Origin: an uncultured Caldilineales bacterium
Lineage (GTDB): Bacteria > Chloroflexota > Anaerolineae > JAAEKA01
Assembly (NCBI GenBank): GCA_937907455.1
Contig: CALESQ010000065.1
Location: 1-30,867, forward strand
Direction of reading: 5' to 3'
DNA: 30,867 bases
Shown here one piece after another: positions 1 to 6,638 of this stretch. The first letter of the stretch is position 1. Each line of letters begins with the position of its first letter. The notes under the pieces are model-generated. The model did no database searches and was not told the DNA's origin. It saw only the letters and a program-made list of their open reading frames with translations. Position numbers and translations under genes: made by a program.

Positions 1-62
1 TCATGGCCCTGCCCTTACCTGCTCAACTGCCAAAATCGTGAACTACTGAGATTGGGAGGCGG

Positions 63-1067
63 TCATGGCGCGCGCAGCTCCTGGAGCGCGTACTCCTCCA
101 GGCTACCCCAGAAGACCTGGAACTTGGTCTCGTGCTCGACGTAGTCTTGCAGGTAGGCCCGCTCCTCGTCGGTGTCGGGCAGTTGCAGGCTGCACACCCC
201 CCGGTCCTCCGCCTTGCCGCTGCGCTTGATCAGCCCGGCGTAGAGCACGCGGAAGGCCCAGCTGTCCAGGCTGTAGCCCAGCAGCAACAGGTCGTCGGAG
301 AAGGCGCGGCGCACCAGCGCGGGCACGTAGTCGGCCGACTGGTCGCCCTGCCCCTGGCACAGGTTGCCCAGGTAGTCCAGGTAGTCGTCCTCGCTCAGCA
401 CCAGCGAGTCCACGTAGCGGTCCAGGCCGTGCAGGTGGTAGACCAGCGGCTCGGTCGGGCTGGGCTGGTAGCGGCCGTCGATGGCCGAGGGGATCGAGTC
501 GGCCAGGTCCTTGGTCCAGCGGCAGACCTCGGTGCGCGGGCTCTTGCCGGCGCGGCGCAGCGCGTCCTCGATGAAGGTGAAGGGGGTGGTGGTCAGGATG
601 GTCTTGAAGGGCAGGTTGGCCAGGCGCAGCAGCGGGTCCTCGGGGCCGCCGAAGCGGGGATAGCCCAGCCGGTTGGCGAACTCCGAGGCCGGCACCTGGT
701 CCATCTCGGCCACCGCCTCGTCCAGCAGCTCCTGGGCCAGCCCCTCGCTCTGCGCCAGGCGATAGAGGTGGTTCTTGACGAAGTTGAGGAAGTCGTACTT
801 CAGCGCCTGGCTGGTGAGCGGCCTGGGCCGCGGCCGGTGCTTGTGGTACTTGACCAGCGGCGTCAGGCTCTCGGACTGGCTCAACGGCCGGGGGTAGCGC
901 ACGTAGCGCGCGTAGCCGGCCAGGAAGGGCCCATAGCCGCCCAGCATCCGGTCGAAGATCGCCCGGTTGCTGACGATGGGCGCCACCCGCCCTGCCAGCA
1001 GCCGCTCGCGAAACGTCAGCCGGCCGGCGTCGAGGATGGCGGGGTCGTCGTCTTCGATCAAGGGCAT
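63..1067 (-). CDS. SIR2-like domain protein (putative NAD-binding, defence-type)
   Basis: Single-domain protein of 334 residues with no signal peptide or membrane segment. The order of motifs is that of bacterial SIR2-like proteins: a core strand (PFKTILTTTPFTFIEDAL), then VYHLHGLDRYVDSLVLSEDD, then LLLLGYSLDSWAFRVL near the C-terminus. Such proteins often act as NAD-consuming or NAD-sensing parts of antiphage or STAND-ATPase systems. The usual TTNYD motif reads TTTPF here, and the N-terminal GAGxS loop is replaced by APIVSNRAI. NAD hydrolysis is therefore doubtful, although the His of HLHG is kept. The ATG is preceded by AAGGAG at good spacing. Downstream there is only a 7-codon ORF, then a possible start of another gene at position 4, so any partner gene lies outside the window. 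Family call fairly sure; activity unknown. Confidence 0.75.
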   Translation of the reverse strand: MPLIEDDDPAILDAGRLTFRERLLAGRVAPIVSNRAIFDRMLGGYGPFLAGYARYVRYPRPLSQSESLTPLVKYHKHRPRPRPLTSQALKYDFLNFVKNHLYRLAQSEGLAQELLDEAVAEMDQVPASEFANRLGYPRFGGPEDPLLRLANLPFKTILTTTPFTFIEDALRRAGKSPRTEVCRWTKDLADSIPSAIDGRYQPSPTEPLVYHLHGLDRYVDSLVLSEDDYLDYLGNLCQGQGDQSADYVPALVRRAFSDDLLLLGYSLDSWAFRVLYAGLIKRSGKAEDRGVCSLQLPDTDEERAYLQDYVEHETKFQVFWGSLEEYALQELRAP

Positions 1068-1106
1068 CGGTAAATCTCCTTCAGGAAGGCATGGCAGCCC
1101 AGCGTA

Positions 1107-1991
1107 TCAAACGTTGCGCAGCCGCGCCATCTGAGGCAGATGGGTGCGCTCGTGCGCGGCGAAGTAGCTGGCCTGCTGGCGCAGCGTCACCTGGCCGAAC
1201 TCCTGGTGCGCGCCGCTGCGCCACCACCAGGCCAGGGGCATGCTCTCCAGCTTGGCCAGCGTCTCAGTGCGCGAGTCCTGGTAGGCCGTGAAGATCTCGG
1301 CAGCGGTGGGCGGGCGCTCCTCCTCCTGCGCAGCCCACGTCCACACCGCTTTCATCTCCAGCAGGGGATGCTCCTCGGCCAGGAAGAGGTCCACGCGGTG
1401 GGCAAAGACGCGCTGCGCGTCGCGCAGGTGGGTGACGACGTTGCGCATCGCCCAGCCTCCACCTGCGGGCGGGCGGCTCACGACCTCCTCCGGCAGCCCG
1501 GCCAGCAGCGCAGCCACCTCGACCGGCGTCTGGCGGAGAGTGGCCAGCACGGCCGGCGGCTCCAGCGCGTCGAGCCAGTAGTTGGGCATGAAGCGCTGGT
1601 AGGTGTCCGGCCACGCGCCGCAGGTCGGGCAGGGCGCCGCCGGCTGGCCCACCACCACGTGGCCGCAGGTGCGGCAGACGTAGGGGTGCGGCGCCTCGTC
1701 GATCAGCGGCACCCTTCCCTCGGCCAGCGCGGTCGCGCCGCGGCGCAGCGCCGCCGCCAGCGCGGCGTCTCCGCCCAGGCCGGCCAGCGCGGCTGCGGCC
1801 CGCTCCACCCGGCCGGCCAGGTCGTCGCCGCCGCCCAGATGAGCCAGCTGCCAGGCCGCGCTGCGGCCCAGCGCGTCGGCCCCAGCGCGGGCCAGCTTGG
1901 CGACGTTGTACTGGCCCTCGTCCTCCAGGCGGGAGGCCAGGGCCAGGAGCTGCACGACGGTCTCCTGCCATTGCGGTGCTAGTGTTGTCAT
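1107..1991 (-). CDS. Rubredoxin-like zinc/iron ribbon fused to DinB-family domain
   Basis: The protein has 294 residues. Residues 1-95 are helical and Ala-rich. A rubrerythrin-type ribbon follows, with C106/C109 and C121/C124 (CRTC...CPTC). The C-terminal part (about 140-294) is a DinB/YfiT-like four-helix bundle. Its metal-binding histidines are visible at H188 (VVTHLRDAQ) and H280/H284 (HERTH). DinB-family proteins are often metal-dependent, thiol-linked enzymes or stress proteins; the ribbon suggests a redox or metal-transfer role, which is inference. The start has AAAGGA upstream (CTAGAAAGGACGTGATATG). It lies 39 bp upstream of the SIR2-like gene on the same strand, and the two may be co-transcribed. 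No signal peptide, so cytosolic. The domain calls are secure, the substrate is unknown. Confidence 0.8.
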   Translation of the reverse strand: MTTLAPQWQETVVQLLALASRLEDEGQYNVAKLARAGADALGRSAAWQLAHLGGGDDLAGRVERAAAALAGLGGDAALAAALRRGATALAEGRVPLIDEAPHPYVCRTCGHVVVGQPAAPCPTCGAWPDTYQRFMPNYWLDALEPPAVLATLRQTPVEVAALLAGLPEEVVSRPPAGGGWAMRNVVTHLRDAQRVFAHRVDLFLAEEHPLLEMKAVWTWAAQEEERPPTAAEIFTAYQDSRTETLAKLESMPLAWWWRSGAHQEFGQVTLRQQASYFAAHERTHLPQMARLRNV

Positions 1992-2003
1992 ATCACGTCC
2001 TTT

Positions 2004-2230
2004 CTAGTGAAGAGCAACCATCATCCACACCAACCCGTCATTGGCGGCATCCAGCGCCACGCCGACCGTCGGGCCGCCCTCGTCCAGCGTGACGCCGTCC
2101 ACCTGGACCGTGCGCAGGCCGCGAACGCCGATGGCGAGCCGGCCGGAGAAGCCGCGCTGGGCAGCACGGCCATCGCCGCCAGCACAGCCACCAGAGCTGC
2201 CGTCAGGCGTGGATGTTTCGGATGTTTCAT
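2004..2230 (-). pseudogene. Small exported protein, probably frameshifted
   Basis: An ATG at 2230 has a strong ribosome binding site (GAGGAGACC). It opens a clear signal peptide, MKHPKHPRLTAALVAVLA, running into MAVLPSAAS. Around codon 30 this frame turns into Arg/Trp-rich sequence of low plausibility. The neighbouring frame continues with sensible protein (RLAIGVRGLRTVQVDG, then GPTVGVALDAANDGL) and stops right before the ribosome binding site of the DinB gene. A missing base between the two halves, about 2135-2150, would explain this. It could be a true pseudogene or a sequencing error. If repaired, the product would be about 75 residues, exported, of unknown function. Confidence 0.45.
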
Positions 2231-2277
2231 GGGTTGGTCTCCTCATTGGTGCGCGAGTGCGCCAACAGGACCGGCAG

Positions 2278-2658
2278 TCATGCCTTGCCTGCCCCCTTAA
2301 ACTGAAAATAGCCATACAGGGCAGCCAGCAGGAGGTAGAGGGCCGCGGTCACCCGGCCAAGAACGTTGCCCGGTCCCGTGAACTGAGCCAGCGCCATCAC
2401 GGCGGCGCTGATCCCGTTGGCAACCAGCAGGCCCGGCACGATCGCCCGCCGCGCGTCGGCCTGCGCGAGCAGCCGTGCTCGCCAGGTCAGGACGCCGACG
2501 CCAACCAGCGCAGCCCCGAGGAGCTGGGCGACGGCAAGGCCGTGGGCGGGGAGTGGAGCGCCGTAAAGCGCCATGATCTGCGCAGGCGCCAGCACGAACG
2601 CCGCGCCGAAGATGGTCGCCAGAACGGCATTGAATGTGAACATGTTCTTCAGCGTCAT
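2278..2658 (-). CDS. Small four-helix integral membrane protein
   Basis: The protein has 126 residues when started at MTLKNMFTFNAV. That ATG has AGGAG seven bases upstream, whereas the longer frame from 2688 has no such signal. Four hydrophobic segments are visible: FNAVLATIFGAAFVLAP, LAVAQLLGAALVGVGVL, IVPGLLVANGISAAVMALA and VTAALYLLLAALYGYF. Short polar loops separate them, and the end is a basic FKGAGKA. The layout is that of small DUF-type inner-membrane proteins (DoxX/DUF4345-like in size and topology), but I cannot assign a family. No catalytic motif is visible. It lies between the secreted beta-helix gene and the frameshifted exported ORF. Confidence 0.7.
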   Translation of the reverse strand: MTLKNMFTFNAVLATIFGAAFVLAPAQIMALYGAPLPAHGLAVAQLLGAALVGVGVLTWRARLLAQADARRAIVPGLLVANGISAAVMALAQFTGPGNVLGRVTAALYLLLAALYGYFQFKGAGKA

Positions 2659-2709
2659 AAAGAATTCTCCTGGTCGCCCATGTTGCAAGCAGGTCAGGCG
2701 GATCCGAGC

Positions 2710-4941
2710 TCATCGCTCCAAGGATGGGCAGGGCGAGTTCCACTGCTCGGCCACGGCGATGAGGTCGAAGATGTCCAGCGGGCTGCCGAAGGGTGGGGCC
2801 ACGTCGTAAGTGGCGTTGTACGCGCCAGGGTTGTTCCAGCGCGCGGCCACCTGCATGATGTCCTGCACGTCGACGCGGCCGTTGCTGTTGAAGTCCAGGT
2901 AGCAGCCCAGCGCGCGGCAGGGGCCAAACTCCGATGTGTTGCCGGACGGGTCGGTGGCGGTGGCGGTCAGCCAGAAGCCGCCCGGCGACGCCGGGAATGT
3001 GGTCGCAAACGGCGCGTCGCCGCTGCCGTTGGTGATGACGGCGACCTCGCCCAGGTACGTTGCGCCCTCGCCGTTGCCCGTGGGATCGCACGTCGCGCTG
3101 CCATAGACGTCGATGGTGATCGCCGTGCCCGCCGTCGTGTTGATCGCGCCGGCAACGCTGACGCCGCCGCCGATCGAGGCGCTGGTCAGGGTCGGGTAGT
3201 TCTGCAGCAGATTGCCGCCCGTGTCCGGGTCCAGCGGGTCGTTGGGGGTGACGCCATCGTAGTCCAGATCGATGCCCAGGGCGCCGTTGCTGTGGATCGA
3301 GTTGCCGCGTATGCGGTTGCCGACGCCCTCCAGCACGTGCAGACCGTTGCTGCCGTTGTAGGCGACGATGTTGGCATCGCCGGCCAGCAGGCCGCCGATC
3401 TGGTTGCCATCGCCCTGGAAGATGCCGACGCCGGGGCTGCCGCCGCCCTCGACGGGGGTGGCGCCGTTGCCCACCGGGGTCACGCCATCGGCGCCGACGC
3501 CGATCTTGTTGCCCTGCACGACGTTGTTGTCCGCGCCGGCAGCGGAGATCGCGACGCCGCCGGAGAGGTTGCCGGAGATGACGTTGTCGAGCACCTGGTT
3601 GCCGGCCGCGCTGGCCAGGGCGACGCCCAGGGCGGCGTTGGGCCGCGCCGTGACCCCGTCGGCGGCGACGCCGATGTAGTTGCGCTCGACCGTGTTGTTG
3701 TCCGTGCCGGCCTCGTGGATCAGCACGCCCTCGTTGTCGTTGCCGGAGATGATGTTGCGCGCGGCGTCCACGCTGCCGCCGATCACGTTGAGCGTGGCGC
3801 CGCTGGCCAGGCGCACCCCAGGCCCTTGGTTGGGAATGGCCACAGCGCCGGCCGGGTCCAGGCCGATGGTGTTGCCCCGCACGAAATTGCCCGACGAGGG
3901 ACCAAAGATCAGCACGCCCTGGCTTTCGTTGCCCGAGATGATGTTGCGCGCCGGCGCGCTGCTGTCGCCGATGATGTTGCCCGCGCCGTTGTTGATGAAC
4001 ACCCCGGCCACGCCGTTGGGAACCGCGGCGGTGCCGACGGCGTTGAGGCCGATGGTGTTTGCTACGACCGAGTTGTTGTTGGAGCCGTTGCTGAAGACGA
4101 TGCCGGTGTTGTTGTTGCCGGCGATGACGTTGCGCGAGGCGGGGTTGGGCAGGCCGACCGTGTTGTTGCTGGCGTTGGAGAAGGCGACGCCGCTGTTGCC
4201 GTTGCCCAGGTCCAGGCTGCCGCTGACGTCGACGCCGATGTAGTTGCCGTAGACGGCGTTGTTGGCAACGCCGTTGGTTAGGTACACGCCATCGCCAGCG
4301 TTGCCGGAGATCAGGTTGCGCGTGCCGGCCATGTTGCCGCCGATGTTGTTGCTGCCGCCGCCCACGATGCCAATGCCGACGGCGTTGGGCACGGCGGCTG
4401 TGCCGGCCGCGTTGGTGCCCACGAACGAGCACTCCACGCGGTTGCCGGCGCCGTCGATGACGATGCCGTAGTCGCTGCTCCAGCCGTTGACGACCAGCCC
4501 GCGCACCGTGCTGGCGCCGGTCGTCACCTGCAGGCCGGGGATGGACGGCCCTGCCAGCGCGCCGTTCAGCACGATCAGCAGCGTGGGCGGCCAGGCGGCG
4601 CAGGTTGCGCCGGGCTGCGTCAGTCCGTCTATGATCACCGGGCCGGTGAGCGCGGGCAGCGCGCTGGTCGGGCTGATGGTCTTGACGCCCGCGCCGGCGA
4701 TGCTGAACGCGATGGTGTCGGAGCCCGCGGCCGCGTTCGCCGCGTTGATGGCTTCCCGCAGCGAGCAGTGGGCGGCGTTACAGGCGCCGTCGTCCACGTC
4801 GTTGGTCGTGTTGACGGTGAAGGTGGCAGCCGGCGCGCCCTGAGCCGCGGCCCGCGGAGCGGCGGGCCAGGCCAGGCACAGCGCCAGCAGCAGGCATGTC
4901 GCCATGCCGCCGCGGCGCGAGGATGAATGACGATGCTTCAT
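2710..4941 (-). CDS. Secreted CSLREA / parallel beta-helix protein with C-terminal dockerin-like module
   Basis: The protein has 743 residues. It begins with a signal peptide (MKHRHSSSRRGGMATCLLLA, hydrophobic core, then PRAAAQ). CSLREAINAAN at residue 59 is the hallmark of the CSLREA domain found at the head of bacterial beta-helix surface proteins. Residues about 130-560 are built from Asn/Gly-rich turns such as NVIAGNNNTGIVFSNGSNNN, typical of right-handed beta-helices. A domain of Ig/Big type follows (ITIDVYGSATCDPTGNG). The end carries a dockerin-like calcium loop (DFNSNGRVDVQDI, from residue 683) and a degenerate second copy (SPLDIFDLIAVAEQW). The role is presumably cell-surface or matrix attachment. 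The chosen ATG has GAAGGAG 13 bases upstream; earlier starts (ATG 4980, TTG 4986) would only lengthen the N-region. Most frames overlapping it on either strand are GC-driven shadows. Confidence 0.85.
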   Translation of the reverse strand: MKHRHSSSRRGGMATCLLLALCLAWPAAPRAAAQGAPAATFTVNTTNDVDDGACNAAHCSLREAINAANAAAGSDTIAFSIAGAGVKTISPTSALPALTGPVIIDGLTQPGATCAAWPPTLLIVLNGALAGPSIPGLQVTTGASTVRGLVVNGWSSDYGIVIDGAGNRVECSFVGTNAAGTAAVPNAVGIGIVGGGSNNIGGNMAGTRNLISGNAGDGVYLTNGVANNAVYGNYIGVDVSGSLDLGNGNSGVAFSNASNNTVGLPNPASRNVIAGNNNTGIVFSNGSNNNSVVANTIGLNAVGTAAVPNGVAGVFINNGAGNIIGDSSAPARNIISGNESQGVLIFGPSSGNFVRGNTIGLDPAGAVAIPNQGPGVRLASGATLNVIGGSVDAARNIISGNDNEGVLIHEAGTDNNTVERNYIGVAADGVTARPNAALGVALASAAGNQVLDNVISGNLSGGVAISAAGADNNVVQGNKIGVGADGVTPVGNGATPVEGGGSPGVGIFQGDGNQIGGLLAGDANIVAYNGSNGLHVLEGVGNRIRGNSIHSNGALGIDLDYDGVTPNDPLDPDTGGNLLQNYPTLTSASIGGGVSVAGAINTTAGTAITIDVYGSATCDPTGNGEGATYLGEVAVITNGSGDAPFATTFPASPGGFWLTATATDPSGNTSEFGPCRALGCYLDFNSNGRVDVQDIMQVAARWNNPGAYNATYDVAPPFGSPLDIFDLIAVAEQWNSPCPSLER

Positions 4942-5121
4942 GGATGTAGTCAGGCTCCTTCGTAATCGAAACTTGAACATGGCCAAAATGCATGTTGAGT
5001 AGACATTCGCACGCCAATGATCGATGGTCTCTGTGGCTCTTTCCCGGGTAAACCTCCTTTCACTCCGGCTGACCGAGGTTGCGATTCATCATGCTCTTTC
5101 TCGGTCGGCGACTTGTGGCTC
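4942..5121 (-). other. Spacer / 5' leader with a stem-loop
   Basis: This 180-bp spacer separates two secreted-protein genes. It holds a stem of ten base pairs with one mismatch (5068-5077 with 5100-5109; GCTGACCGAG against CTCGGTCGGC). On the minus strand a strong AAAGGAGG follows near 5056, but no start codon comes after it in range. A possible ten-codon leader peptide (MMNRNLGQPE) lies in the loop and ends just before that site. The word AGAGCCACA occurs twice, about 75 bp apart. No T-run follows the stem, so it is not an obvious intrinsic terminator. No known riboswitch core was recognised. Confidence 0.4.
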
Positions 5122-6027
5122 TTAGTAGGGCCGGTCAAGGGTATATTCAATCACCACTCCATAAAGCGAGGTGGAGGCGCTGGGCAATGTTAAGCCCAAA
5201 ATGTACTCAGATTGCGAGTTATTGACCGTTGCACTGGCGATGGTGCTGTCCGTGGTTGATCCGTCTCCGCCGCTGCCGCTGCTGGCGGCAGAGGCCATGG
5301 TGCTGACAAAACCGTTGAACGCGGAACGGTCCAGCTCGATGATCACATTGGAAGCCGCATCCGTATCCCTCCAATAAAAGGTCAATCTGGTTGCTGTTGC
5401 GCCATGCGGCAGGGAAACCGGGGCGTAATACGTAGAAGAGCTGCTGTTATTTGGCGTCAGTTTCTGCCCAAGCTGAGCAAATTGATAGGCCTCGTCGGCG
5501 GGCGTAAAGGCCGCCGGGGGGATGGAGACATAGCTGGTAATCGCCTGCCAGGTCAGTTGGCCGGCTACGTGGGTGTTGCCCTCAGAGTAAACGCCGTAGC
5601 CGCTGGCGCTGTCGCTCCGGCCGTAGACGCCGTAGGTCGCGCCGCTGCTGGCGCTGGCGTAGCCGTACACGCCGGCGCCAGCGGTGCTGGCGCTCTGGCC
5701 GGCGACCGCGGAGACGCTGCCGGTCGTGCCCGTATGCTCCAGGCGCAGGCCGTGCGGGCCGGCTGCACCGGTCCACGTCTCGCCCCAATGGGTGTGGCTC
5801 GATGTGTAGGCACCGCTGGAATTCCAGCGGCCGGCGGTGAGCTGGATGTCGAAGATGTCGATGTCGCCGTCCTGGTCGACGTCGCAGCCGGAGGTGTAGC
5901 CAGATCCTGGCAGGCAGACAGCCACCTCTGGGCTGACAGGCGCTTCCTGGGCGCCGGCCGGGCGGACCACCAGGCCCAGAACGAGCAATACGACTGACAC
6001 CATGGCGAAACGAGACTTGCGCTGCAT
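5122..6027 (-). CDS. Secreted dockerin-like / YG-repeat protein, short paralogue
   Basis: The protein has 301 residues. A signal peptide (MQRKSRFAMVSVVLLVLGLV, ending about AGAQ) is followed by a single dockerin-type calcium loop, DVDQDGDIDIFDIQ. Next come about two units of a YG repeat (GVYGYASASSGATYGVYGRS). The C-terminal region from about residue 165 is unrelated and Ser/Thr-rich with beta character (TRLTFYWRDTDAASNVIIEL). Its first ~85 residues after the signal are nearly identical to the 704-residue protein at 6639-8753, so the two are duplicates with different tails. The start has AGGAGGT seven bases upstream. Transcription probably comes from the conserved operator/promoter at 6093-6131. 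A surface or extracellular role is inferred; I did not recognise the tail domain. Confidence 0.8.
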   Translation of the reverse strand: MQRKSRFAMVSVVLLVLGLVVRPAGAQEAPVSPEVAVCLPGSGYTSGCDVDQDGDIDIFDIQLTAGRWNSSGAYTSSHTHWGETWTGAAGPHGLRLEHTGTTGSVSAVAGQSASTAGAGVYGYASASSGATYGVYGRSDSASGYGVYSEGNTHVAGQLTWQAITSYVSIPPAAFTPADEAYQFAQLGQKLTPNNSSSSTYYAPVSLPHGATATRLTFYWRDTDAASNVIIELDRSAFNGFVSTMASAASSGSGGDGSTTDSTIASATVNNSQSEYILGLTLPSASTSLYGVVIEYTLDRPY

Positions 6028-6092
6028 GACGACTACCTCCTGGTGATTCGATGGCGCGGATGACAGTGCGGATGAAGCCGCGCGCTCATTTA

Positions 6093-6131
6093 AGCATAAA
6101 ACGAGCGGCAGCGGGTATCGTTTTCTGATAC
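6093..6131 (-). promoter_or_regulatory. Conserved operator/promoter, copy 1
   Basis: A palindrome GTATCG-TTTTC-TGATAC (6115-6131) lies 15 bp upstream, in minus-strand sense, of a -10-like TATGCT (plus strand AGCATA, 6093-6098). Nothing resembling a -35 TTGACA is present; the palindrome overlaps the -35 position, as expected for an activator-dependent promoter. The predicted leader to the ATG at 6027 is about 60 bases. The same palindrome, the same 15-bp gap and a T(A/G)TGCT box recur at 8826-8864 and 22589-22627. Confidence 0.65.
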
Positions 6132-6132
6132 A

Positions 6133-6165
6133 AAAGTTGCCAACTTTTCAGAAGTTGGCAACTTT
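6133..6165 (-). terminator. Perfect 14-bp stem-loop, probable terminator
   Basis: AAAGTTGCCAACTT and its exact complement are separated by five bases. On the minus strand the stem ends in CTTTTG. It lies 37 bp past the stop of the lipoprotein gene (6202) and immediately before operator copy 1. It would separate that transcript from the next promoter. The T-run is short, so an alternative role as a second operator is possible. Confidence 0.55.
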
Positions 6166-6201
6166 GCCGCGACCCCGGCGGCGCGTCTGGTTTCACGCGG
6201 C

Positions 6202-6582
6202 TTATGGAGCGATGATGACAAGCTCGTTCTCGTCAAGCTGGCCGAGGCTCTCGGAGAACACGAGCTCGAGCAGAAAGACCTTGTCGTCGACCTTGAACTC
6301 CTGAGGGCCAATGTCGCCGGTCCCGCTGGTCCAGGCGACGGTTTGCTGCTCAGCGCCACGGGTGACGGTGAAATCGTAGTAGAGAAAGCCGCGTGGATAC
6401 TGGGGCGAGGTCACGCGGCGCGTGCCGGCGAATTCCAGCGTGAAATCGGGAAAGTTCACGGGCTGTCCGGGGGCATAGGCGACCCGGGATCCGTAGGCGG
6501 CCTGGCCGGCGGGGGCGCTCACCTGGCAGCTTGTGAGCAACAGCAAGATCACACACATGACGAAACGAATCCAGGCAATCAT
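6202..6582 (-). CDS. Small lipoprotein, DUF4352-like size
   Basis: The protein has 126 residues. The N-terminus MIAWIRFVMCVILLLLTSCQ is a lipoprotein signal with lipobox LTSC, and the acylated Cys is C19. The mature part is a small beta-rich domain (VNFPDFTLEFAGTRRV, LYYDFTVTRGAEQQTVAW). It resembles immunoglobulin-like extracellular modules in size and pattern, but no family is certain. It ends with acidic sequence (SLGQLDENELVIIAP). The start has GGGAGG seven bases upstream. It lies 56 bp downstream of the large YG-repeat gene and could be read from the same promoter. A stem-loop follows it. The likely location is the outside of the cytoplasmic membrane. Confidence 0.7.
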   Translation of the reverse strand: MIAWIRFVMCVILLLLTSCQVSAPAGQAAYGSRVAYAPGQPVNFPDFTLEFAGTRRVTSPQYPRGFLYYDFTVTRGAEQQTVAWTSGTGDIGPQEFKVDDKVFLLELVFSESLGQLDENELVIIAP

Positions 6583-6638
6583 CGTTGGCCTCCCTTCCTC
6601 GCGCTGGGCGGTTCAGGGTTCTTCCTGCTGATCGTGGT

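Noticed and set aside
2041..4281. 746-codon plus-strand ORF opposite the beta-helix gene
   Set aside because: Val/Asp/Ala-rich shadow of a GC-rich gene on the other strand; no ribosome binding site or domain, and the minus strand has a clear CSLREA protein.
4942..5121. Riboswitch in the leader of the beta-helix gene
   Set aside because: A stem and an orphan Shine-Dalgarno are present, but no core of a known riboswitch class was recognised.
4950..5150. Small minus-strand ORF in the spacer before the beta-helix gene
   Set aside because: Overlaps both neighbours, low-complexity charged sequence, and no ribosome binding site at its start.
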